Positions 55,616 through 64,000 of a stretch of DNA of 64,000 nucleotides are shown here, one piece after another; the first letter of the stretch is position 1; each line of letters opens with the position of its first letter. A model generated the notes under the pieces. It had not been told where the DNA came from, ran no database searches, and saw only the letters and a list, made by a program, of their open reading frames with translations. Origin of the DNA: Puccinia triticina (Eukaryota; Basidiomycota; Pucciniomycetes; Pucciniales; Pucciniaceae); assembly GCF_026914185.1 (NCBI RefSeq), contig NC_070567.1, forward strand, positions 5,110,001-5,174,000, in the 5' to 3' direction. The position numbers and the translations under genes were made by a program.

Positions 55616-58338
55616 ACAAGTTCCTGGCTACTTTTTTTGAAGCTCATGTGTTACCCTTCTAAATGCAAAAATCACATTCTAGCCAACTGATTGATCAATC
55701 TGTTTCATTCCATGCTTTTTGGGTTTTGTGTTTAATTTCATCACATTTATCAGCTGTCTGGAGTGAGCAGAACTATATTTTTCCAGAGACAAAGAGATAA
55801 CTTCCAATCCTTTTTCTTCCTCATTCTTTTCTCAAGTGGATTTTACCATCCTCATTATAGGATTTCTTTCAAATCCCAATGAAAAATGTGTGCACAAGGG
55901 GTCAAAAACGTCTTTGGCATGTTTCTTATTGAAAAAAAACCTTCCATAGCAATAAAAATTGAGAAAAAACAAATCCCTAAACACAATAAAAGGCACTATG
56001 GATTGACCCTATGCTACACAAAGCAGCAAGGGTAGAGGTTTTGGTCCCACCAAGCTAAACTTTGAGTAGGGAAAAATTAAAGAAGATTGGACTTAATTTG
56101 TGCACTGCAAAAAACTCTTTGCACACTGCAGGTGTAAAAAACTGGGTTTATCCAAGCTTTCTTTCTGCCAATCAATAGAAAGGCTTTTCATTAGACTCTT
56201 GTAAGGGTCAGAAGACCCTTCACTGGTCGGAGGCTTGGGCGCGGAGGGGACAAGGCCAAAAGCCTGAGGAACTTCTAGTTCCAACGTCCTCGGGGGGTCT
56301 GTATTGCAGCTAGCACGGCAGAGAGAGTCAAAGGGTCCGGGGTCTCTCTGTTAGTCTATGTACAACTGGTCTTGAGGAAGATCGGAAGAGAGCAAGAAGG
56401 GAAATGAAGGACCTCACCTAGCACGGCAGAGAGAGTCAAAGGGTCCAGGGTTTCTGCCGAGCTAGGAAGGAGGGGGAGCAGTCAAGACTATTGTGAGCCT
56501 GTGTCTCTTATGTGACAGCAGGACACAAGAAAAGAGAGGGGGAATAGTTTGGATTTCTTGGGATAAAGAAATACAAACTGAGAGAGAGGAAGAGAAAGAG
56601 AAAGAAAGAGAAGATCAGGCCTAGACTTTAAGTCTTTATTAATTGATCTGGGCTATTATCAACCTGGAAAAGTTGGATGCCAGCTGTGCAAGGCCAAGAA
56701 AGAGTGCAACAGCCTCCACTCACAACAAGGAAACGTTGGTGGGATTCAGAAGTAGGGTTACTACTCTGCTCTGGTTTTGTAGGTCTTAACCAGAGATAAC
56801 CTTTTGATCTTTTAAGATTGGAAGAGTTGAAGAAAAGAAGAAACAATCAAGAGCAACAGAGTTTCACTCTGGATAAGCAAGGTTCAGAGCAAGAGTTTAC
56901 TTACTGTCAATATCCTAGGCGCCTGTGACGGTAGGTATACTGGGAGTGTGGTAATCTCTTTGGTGGTGATCCTGGGTTATCTGGGGTGTGGTTCTGGTGT
57001 GCTGAAGTCTGTAGATCCTCCTCAGGCAAGGGGGATCCTGACTTCAAAAATTTTCACAGTTTGCTTATGTAATTACATATGTACATGTGGTTTGGTGCGC
57101 CTGGTAGCGCTGACACGTCACAACTGCGCATGCGCGCCACAACTCAAGAACTCAGGGAAGGAGTATAGTTACAAAGAATTGATAAGTTGGAACTAGGGTT
57201 AAAATTGCATGAGGAAACAGAAAATGAAGTCAAAATAATGATATCTCTTAAGATGAAAAAGATATGAAGTAATTTCATATGTAATAAGTAGAAAAGAGGC
57301 AGACTTTAGGTCAGCTGTGTTGACTCTAAGGCTGACAACTATAACTTGGCTGATGATCTTATGTGATAGGTGGTGTGACACCTGGTGAACCCCGCAAGGC
57401 GTGCGGGGATTCACAACTCTGTGATTTTGTTTAAAGCTTTCTTTTATACTAAATAGCATTTTGAAGAAACAAAAGAAATACAGACTTGCTTTGTGCAATG
57501 CAGAAAACTCTTGATGCACTGCGCAGTGTGTGAATTCCCAAAAAATTTGCACACTGCAGATGTCAAGTCTTTTTGCAAAATGAATGTACAGGCTCTTTAT
57601 GAGGCTCTGTGAATTTTCCCTGTATTTTTTGAAGCTTCCTTGTATGCTAAAAGAAATTTTAAAGAACCAAAAGAACTATATCCCTTGGGGACCTGGTATT
57701 CATGTGATGTTCCCAGAATCAACAAGGGGTAGTTACGCTACACGTAACACAAAGATAAGAAAAACGTAATGGAAATATCATTGTTATCAATGTGTTACTT
57801 GTAGCGCGTGATAGTTATGGCAACCGGTGTTTGTTCTTGTTTGATATCCCTTTCATGTGTAAATACCCCTGTGATGCTACTCTGGCTGGATTCATTGGCA
57901 GATGGAGTGTTTGCTACAAGCAAATAAAAGGTTGCTCAGGGGTATGCTCATTTGCAAGGTTGAAAATTTGCCTCAGCCTACTACATGAGCACTACAGCAT
58001 GTTCTGTTGCGATAGACTGGAGCAGCAGAATCAACCAAAGGGAGTGTGTTGGAAGGATGATATCATTTCAACACAGGCAAAGAGAAAGATGAGAAAGAGA
58101 AAGAGAAAAAGAAACCTACCTGGAGCAGCAGAATTGACCAAAGGGAGTGTGTTGGAAGGATGAGGAAAAAAGTCCAACCAACACTGCTGCTCCAGACTAA
58201 AGTAGAGATATGTGAAATGAAAGCAAGATGTCACTGTATGTGACATGTACACGAAGAGAAGATTGAAGCACACAACAGATGAGCCACCTCAACATGTTCA
58301 GCATTGAGATGCTGAACAAGGTACACACTCAAGGTGCA
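55616..58338. other. AT-rich intergenic region with repeat fragments
   Basis: No supported gene. A 34-bp segment (CTAGCACGGCAGAGAGAGTC...) repeats at about 56308 and 56417. A 45-bp segment around GAGCAGCAGAATCAACCAAAG repeats at about 58021 and 58121. Fragments of a GTGCACTGCAAAAAACTC motif at 56100 and 57500 look like old element ends. Confidence 0.4.
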
Positions 58339-58664
58339 TGTAACCCCCCCCTTCGGAGGTGTCACAAGCAGGATCACGAATCCCAAATAACGATCCCGCT
58401 TATAGTCTCGCCCTTCCCCCGCCCCTCCTGACTCGGCAGAGATTGTCTTGACATCTCTCCCGAGTCAGGTAAGCCCAGTCTTTTCCTTTACTTCCTTCCC
58501 CCTCGATATCGTGTATTTAGACTAACAGAGATCGTCTTGACATCTCTCCCGAGTCAGTCTGCAATCCACTCCACCGCGGTTCTAGAAACCGCTCGAGGCT
58601 CTGCCTCTGCGCCCTGAGTCCCTTTCCCAGTGAAGAGCTCCGCCCCCAGTAGCGGGCTCTTACA
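58339..58664 (+). repeat. Putative LTR of a gypsy-like element
   Basis: The segment starts TGTAACCCCCCCCTTCGGAG and ends GGGCTCTTACA, with the short inverted termini TGTAA/TTACA expected of an LTR, 247 bp ahead of a gag-like frame. A 31-bp segment around GTCTTGACATCTCTCCCGAG occurs twice inside. No matching second LTR is in the window and no clear tRNA-type primer site follows, so this is tentative. Confidence 0.45.
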
Positions 58665-58910
58665 CTTTTTTTTTCTAGAACCTTGAATCAATACGACGAT
58701 CTGCCCTTGATATCGACCTCACTCCCAATCTGACCCATCTGAATCTGAACCTCTGAATCTGAATCTGAACCTCTGAATCTGAATTTTAACCCGTCTGAAT
58801 CTGATCTGCTCTGCCTACACCTGAACCTGCCTCGCCTGAACCTGATTTGTTTCCCACCCACGCCCCACACCCATTTTTTTTTCCTTTAACTCGCCACTCG
58901 CCGCCCCCTC

Positions 58911-60300
58911 ATGTCCACAAGACGAACCGTCTCGTCCGACCAACTACTCCAAATCACCGACACCGAGGCCCTCATCCGGGCAGCGAACAAGGCGAAACGC
59001 CTCGCAGCAAAGTCCTCGTCATCCAACACCGCTCCCGGCCCCAGTGACTTGCAATCTTCGACCCCGGGCCCGCTCACTGCACCGACCGAACCTACAGAGA
59101 CCAGCTCCTGTCTGGCGTCGCTCGCCTCGTCCTTCGTCCTCCCCCCAGCTGTTGGCTTCCAAGCCCCATCGGAACCGTCCCTATTCTCCGCGGCACCCGC
59201 GGACCCACTGAACGTGCGGGCCTGGGAAATCATCCCTCCGACCGAGATCCGCCCCCCGCCCCCACCAAGCGGCCCAATTTAACCCCTGATCTCCGCTCCC
59301 CTAGCACTCCCCCCGCCAAACAAATCCCGACCCTCGCACGCAGCCATGGACTTACCGGACCCCGCGAACAAGCCCCAGACCGCGACACCCAATCTGAGCG
59401 GCCCGCCCCCACCGACTGGACCCTCGACCAGTGGATCCTTGCAGGACAAGGCCGACCCAGGACAGGAAGACACCCCTGCACAAGCAGCTGCGAACCCTAC
59501 GGGACCGACCGTTAACACCGCCCCCCCTGCGCCATCCGGTCCGTCGGACCGCTCCATCATGGGGATATTCGCTGAAATGCAGCGAATGACGTTGCAGATG
59601 CAGCAAGCGAACTTCGACGCCAGACTAGCCGCGGATCAGCAAGCCCAAGAGGACCGCAACCGGTTGAGGCGACTGGAGGAGGCAGTCACGAAAGTCCCGG
59701 TGACCCCAACTGAGGCTCCAATCACAACGCTGCCGCGGGCGAAGGCCGAATCGACTTACAACGGTTCCGCACATTGGATGGCCCGGTTTTCACGGGCCCA
59801 TTTCAGGACGTCGAGGTCTTCTTGACCTGGATCTATGGTCTAGAGATTTTTTTTGGCACGAAGGCCGTGACCTTGGACAGTGACAAGATCCGGATCGCGG
59901 GGACCTTGATCAAGGAATCGAACCTTCTGTCCTTCTATTCCAACGAGGCCGCCAAATACCTCACACAAACTTGGGTGGACTTTAAGGAAGCCCTCTTCAC
60001 GACCGCGCTCCCCCTCCTTTGGCGAAGGGAAATCAAAGGTCAAATCCGTAACCTCCGCATGATGGAAACGGAGACCTTCACGCAGTTCGAGACGCGAGCG
60101 CGAACACTCCAACGCATGGTGAATTTCGCAGCTGACCCGCTTGTGGTTCCGGACGAGGAGCTTGCCAACTGGATTGTCCTGGGCCTCTCGGCAGAGTTGC
60201 GGGGACAGGTTGACATGTTTGAACTGCTTGAGGCGGATCCATTCAAGTACAATCACTTCGCCCGATGTGGTGCGCTATCTGGTACACGCGGTGTCAGGAT
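58911..60300 (+). pseudogene. gag: Gypsy-like gag, broken
   Basis: One reading frame runs from 58911, meets TAA at 59280-59282, and continues in the same frame (59346-59770) with a Pro/Ala/Thr-rich linker and a helix IFAEMQRMTLQMQQANF. Near 59770 the coding frame changes: from 59774 it reads DGPVFTGPFQDVEVFLTWIYGLEIFFGTK and on through WRREIKGQIRNLRM, the conserved core of retrotransposon gag. The frame runs into non-gag sequence near 60265. No knuckle, protease or pol follows. So it has a stop, a frameshift and a 3' truncation. Confidence 0.7.
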
Positions 60301-60550
60301 CAAATTCGTCAATGGTGCGCGGACGGGCGCGCAGGTTCTTTTCTCCTATGTAGTGTGGTGGCCTCTCTTTATTTTATTTCCTTCTTTTATGTTTCTTCCC
60401 TTTCTACATTTGTTCTGTTGTTTTGTTTCTTATCGGCGCGTGTTGGATGGTTTGGGCTAGGTGGTGGGTTGGTTTTGTCTGAGTTTAGTTGTTTTGGTTT
60501 TGGTTTTGTTCTTTGTCTGTTTCCTCTTTTGTGTTTGTTGCGCGCGCGGG

Positions 60551-61031
60551 TGTATGATGAAGGTCCCGCTGCGTGCTGCGCCCGGAGTCTAAGTTCTGTC
60601 CGAACTTAGACAATGGAACGGCATGGGAGAGCCTCTGAACCATATTTTCCATCAAAATTTTATCGATCTTCATTTATCCATCACAATCCTGAGCATTTTT
60701 CTGGGAGCTTTATCCATCCCGCCAACTTGCGGGACTCTTATCACGCACGTGGCGTAGCTTGTTGATCTTCCTCCTGTCTGACTCCGCCTTCCGGCGCCCT
60801 TTGACGATCTCCTTATTTCCCACTTTCCTCATCCTTCCCGGCTTTTTCTTCCCTTTCTCTTCTCAACTCACAACCCCGCCGACGCGCGCTCAACGCCGTC
60901 GTAAATCAAACACCCCCCTACCTCATCGCTCTCAGATCCCCCCTTCTTTCCGCAACCATCCCCGGAGGGCATTTTCCCTAAAATCTTTCCCCTCCAACAA
61001 CTGCCGCCGCCTGGCACGGACGGAGTTCCAC
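60551..61031 (+). repeat. Putative 5' LTR of a second gypsy-like element
   Basis: The segment starts TGTATGATGAAGG and ends AGTTCCACA, two bases ahead of a tRNA-type primer site (TGG...) on the same strand as the gag at 61312. The 3' border is supported by the primer site; the 5' border (TGT) is a guess. No second LTR is in the window. Confidence 0.45.
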
Positions 61032-61033
61032 AT

Positions 61034-61085
61034 TTGGTCCCCCAAGCTGGGATCGAACCAGCGACCTCAAGATTTAAAGTCTCGC
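61034..61085 (+). other. Primer-binding site extended to a tRNA 3'-half copy (tRNA-Lys-like)
   Basis: The plus strand begins TGGTCCCCCAAGCTGGG, the complement of a tRNA 3' end including the CCA. Complementarity to a tRNA-like 3' half continues for about 50 nt: CCA, A73, acceptor strand, a perfect T-arm (GCTGG TTCGATC CCAGC), the variable loop GAGGTC and an anticodon arm CGAGA/TCTTG with loop CTTTAAA. The 5' half (D-arm, acceptor 5' strand) is absent. The anticodon arm is closest to tRNA-Lys(UUU), with one base changed at position 36. Confidence 0.6.
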
Positions 61086-61311
61086 CGATTTTCACGGTTT
61101 TGAGACGCTTGGCGGTCCTCTTTCCTTTTCTTTCTTATTTTAGTTTTTTTTAGGGTTCAGCGGCGGAGGCACAGGAGACTACAAGTAAGTCCTCCCAATT
61201 GTGCACCTCCTAGGGTTTGCTACATAAGTCAAGGCATTACTTTAGCCAACACTGTGAGCCACTCGAATTTGTCGCCGTTTTCTTTCAGTCAGGTTTCCCC
61301 GCTTCTCCGCA

Positions 61312-62203
61312 ATGGCCGAATCAGCAGCAGGCGCAAGGCGCGTGAAGATCAAGCCGCAGGATAAAGGCTTGGGTTTTGACGGTACTCATGTGGAGCGTTT
61401 TCTGGCCGACTATCAGCTGGCCGCCGGTCTGGACGGTGCATCAGAGTTTGACATGGCGCAGCAGGTCCGGTTTTTTGTACGCAAGATTGAGGTCAAGGAC
61501 GTGCTGGAGACTCTCGACGGCTACGACCCCCCCAATTGGTCTTCTCTCAAAGCTTCAATGCTTGCGTATTGGGGTCAGGTTGACACGGCGCGTTTCACAC
61601 TTCCGGATCTGGAGGCCCTCACTCAATCATGGACTGCAAAGAGTGGTGTCTCATTGGTTGTGGAGTACCAGGACTTCAGGCGTGTATGGGAGCCCATCCA
61701 ATCCTACCTCCTACGCAAATCTCACATTGACTCGGTGGAGGAAGTGCGGACGCTCTACTATCGGTCCTTCTCAGCTGGCGTTCAGGAGCGCGTCCGTGAT
61801 CACCTCATCAAGGCGAAGACCATGATCACCACCCTCGAAAATAGGTTTAAGCTCACCTCTTTCGAAATCCTCAAGGAAGCGGTCGCGGACGTGATGAAGG
61901 GTCAGACGGCCCTCACTTTTGAAGATCCCAAAACCTCAGCCCTGGTTCCTGTCGCGCCTTTCAAGCAGTGCAACAATGTCATGCAGAAGATGGAGCAAGA
62001 TCGACGCCCCACGGGATCAGTTGTGCCTGGGAAAGCGCCTGCCACCGTTGACGAGATTTCACAGATGCTTCAATCTTTTGAGCAGCGTTTGGAGAAGAAG
62101 TTCAGCACGGGCCCCCCCCAGCCCTCTGGAAAAGTACCGCCTTCGGAGCGCGGCCCTCTGGTGTGTTATTATTGCCACCGCGAAGCACTACAAACATGGA
62201 TGA
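61312..62203 (+). pseudogene. gag: Gypsy-like gag, frameshifted in the zinc knuckle and truncated
   Basis: From ATG 61312 the frame encodes a helical gag (MAQQVRFFVRKIEVKDVLETL, YWGQVDTARFTLPDLEAL, YYRSFSAGVQERVRDHL, then a linker EISQMLQSFEQRLEKKF). It reaches the CCHC knuckle CYYCHRE at about 62163. The expected GHYKH continues two bases out of frame (HYKH at 62185-62196), so a 2-nt loss breaks the knuckle, and a few bases later unrelated AT-rich sequence begins. The 347-codon frame that appears open to 62355 is chimeric. A possible 5' leader intron (GTAAGT near 61182, CTTTCAG near 61290) precedes it. Confidence 0.72.
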
Positions 62204-62700
62204 ATTTGGGAAGGCATATATTGATCAATATGGCATATATTGATCAAATTATATTGATCATTTTTTTTTTTGAAATTTCTATTTCATTTGTTTCCTTCCT
62301 GCAACATAATAAACCTTCTATCATCTCTCTTTCTCTTGATTTCCTCCTTCCTTAATTTTCAACCATAGTGAAAGCTTCATTTTGTTGTCAGATCAAATAG
62401 GTCATTTTTACATACTCATATGAATTATTCCTGAGAAACAATAGTCTGTTAAGTCAGGCAGGGAGGAGAAGGGGGGAGGAGGAATGGGGAGGCATGAATT
62501 ATTGTCACTTGAACCTTGCAGAAGTGTTGAAATCTACTTTCCAAAAAAAAAAACAAAAAAAAAAAACAATCAGCTTCAATATATCATGCTACATCAACTT
62601 TGTTCAAATTTAATGGCTTATATATATGACTCATCATATCCAATATCCTAAATTTCTACTAGGCCTGAGATTGATTTAACGTTTTTACCAGATTTGAGTA
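62204..62700. other. AT-rich junction sequence between gag and satellite
   Basis: Contains a TATATTGATCA repeat near 62217-62260 and poly-A tracts near 62547-62566. No gene. It is probably part of the sequence that truncated the gag. Confidence 0.5.
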
Positions 62701-62707
62701 AGGTGTC

Positions 62708-64000
62708 TTATATCATGGAAGAACTCCCACGCTGCGCTGAGATATAGTGGGAGGAACACCAGGAAACTACCAAATTAGTCATATTTGGCAACTGATCACA
62801 TTGTGGCTGCTACATTTGGAGGTTTTGAGGTCATTCAAGGTAAACCATGATCCCTTGGGGCCATTTGATCATTTTTTTACCAATATCATGGAAGAACTGC
62901 CATGCTGCGCTGAGATATAGTGGCAGAAACACCAAGAAACTACCAAATTAGTGATATTTGCCAACTGATCACATTGTGGCTGCTACATTTGGGGGTTTTG
63001 TGGTCATTCAAGGTACACAATGAATCTTTGAGGGCATGTGAACAATTTGGTACCAATATCATGGAAGAACTCCCATGCTGCGGTGAGATATAGTGGCAGA
63101 AACACCAAGAAACTACCAAATTAGTGATATTTGGCAACGGTTCACATTGTGGCTGCTACATTTGGGGGTTTTGTGGTCATTCAAGGTACGAAATGAATCT
63201 TTGTGGGCATGTGAACATTTTGGTACCAATATCATGGAAGAACTCCCATGCTGCGCTGAGATATAGTGGCAGAAACACCAAGAAACTACCAAATTAGTGA
63301 TATTTGGCAACTGATCACATTGTGGCTGCTACATTTGGGGGTTTTGTGGTCATTCACTGTACCAATGAATCTCTGAGGGCATGTGAACAATTTGGTTTCA
63401 ATATCATGGAAGAAATCCCACGCTGCCTTGAGATATAGTGGCGGAAACACCAAGAAACTACCAAATTAGTCATATTTGGCAACTGATCATATTTTGGCTG
63501 CTACATTTGGACGTTTTGAGGTCATTCAAGGGAAACCATGATCCCTTGAGGCCATTTGATCATTTTTTTACCAATATCATGGAAGAACTCCCATGCTGCG
63601 CTGAGATATAGTGGCAGAAACACCAAGAAACTACCTAATTAGTCATATTTGGCAACTGATCACATTGTGGGTGCTACATTTGGACGTTTTGAGGTCATTT
63701 AAGGTACACAATGATCCCTTGAGGCCATTTGATAATTTTTGTACCAATATCATGGAAGAACTCCCATGCTGCGCTGAGATATAGAGGCAGAAACACCAAG
63801 AAACTACCAAATTAGTGATATTTGGCAACTGATCACATGGTGGCTGCTACATTTGGGGGTTTTGTGGTCATTCAAGGTACCCAATGAATCTTTGAGGGCA
63901 TGTGAACATTTTGGTACCAATATCATGGAAGAACTCCCATGCTGTGCTGAGATATAGTGGCAGAAACACCAAGAAACTACCAAATTAGTGATATTTGGCA
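62708..64000. repeat. Tandem satellite, monomer about 173 bp
   Basis: Eight phased starts of the CATATTTGGCAACTGATCAC / GATATTTGGCAACTGATC motif at 62780, 62953, 63126, 63299, 63471, 63644, 63817 and 63990, spaced 173 (once 172) bp. Monomers differ by scattered substitutions and single-base changes. Each contains CATGGAAGAACTCCCATGCTG and ATATAGTGGCAGAAACACCA. The array runs off the window end. Small minus-strand frames repeated in it are by-products of the repeats. Confidence 0.93.

Noticed and set aside
58031..58273. Frame with repeated Lys/Arg or Phe/Leu tracts
   Set aside because: Derives from an AGAAAG simple repeat between two copies of a short direct repeat.
61034..61110. A functional tRNA gene on the minus strand
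   Set aside because: Only the 3' half is present, the CCA is encoded, no D-arm or matching 5' acceptor strand is found, and the anticodon would read a stop codon. A primer-site copy explains it better.
62940..63828. Similar minus-strand 61-65 codon frames at three places
   Set aside because: By-products of the 173-bp satellite; since 173 is not a multiple of three, no longer repeat protein can exist.
62780..64000. CRISPR-like regular repeats
   Set aside because: Repeats are 173 bp, contiguous and without unique spacers; the organism is eukaryotic.

Overview
This window looks like a nuclear scaffold from a basidiomycete, most likely a rust fungus (Pucciniales, probably Puccinia or a close relative). 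Ordinary fungal housekeeping genes have many short GT-AG introns (about 50-120 nt) and lie in small islands, separated by a deep pile of nested transposable elements. Some genes encode proteins with signal peptides. The species cannot be fixed from the sequence alone.

Gene islands. Positions 1.4-14.4 kb hold a two-finger C2H2 protein, an acidic coiled-coil-like protein, an RCC1-repeat protein, a Dgk1-type diacylglycerol kinase, a CreC/WDR20-type WD40 protein and the Ost3 subunit of oligosaccharyltransferase. The pairs RCC1/DGK1 and CreC/OST3 are divergent, with 155 and about 410 bp between starts. Further on are a signal-peptide protein of unknown family (18.6-19.5 kb), a 13-exon acetate-transporter-family gene (23.2-24.9 kb), UMP-CMP kinase (26.4-27.4 kb), pyrroline-5-carboxylate reductase (33.0-34.3 kb), a second signal-peptide gene broken by a transposon (36.4-38.2 kb) and an unrecognised multi-exon gene (about 54.5-55.6 kb). 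I resolved splice junctions by hand and checked that the phases agree. None is confirmed by transcripts.

DNA transposons. Most are non-autonomous and bounded by readable target-site duplications (TSDs). They include a 1.5-kb almost fully palindromic element (14.67-16.17 kb), three copies of a GC-rich family with TAGAG...CTCTA ends and perfect 8-bp TSDs (16.7, 29.6 and 36.9 kb), and a 3.4-kb element with long inverted arms and a 9-bp near-TSD (27.5-30.9 kb). That last element itself carries a TA-flanked insertion and one TAGAG copy. Two small elements start CTAACTTAAC-like (31.1 and 32.2 kb), and a CACTG-ended hairpin sits inside a TA-flanked element (39.1-39.5 kb).

Retroelements. From 44 to 53 kb a DIRS-like retroelement (intron-containing ORF1, then reverse transcriptase and RNase H) is split twice: by a young Ty1/copia element with 99.4% identical LTRs and a half-tRNA-type primer site, and by an 843-bp DNA transposon inside RNase H. 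From 58.3 to 62.2 kb lie two broken gag regions of gypsy-like elements. The second follows a primer-binding site that appears to extend over about 50 nt of a lysine-tRNA-like 3' half. The window ends in a tandem satellite with a 173-bp repeat that continues beyond the edge.

I found no CRISPR array, rRNA gene or intact tRNA gene. Most interesting for follow-up are the TE interruption of a secreted-protein gene, the TAGAG element family with its internal hairpin arrays, the extended tRNA-derived primer site, the satellite, and the reading-frame anomaly at about 4.64 kb.
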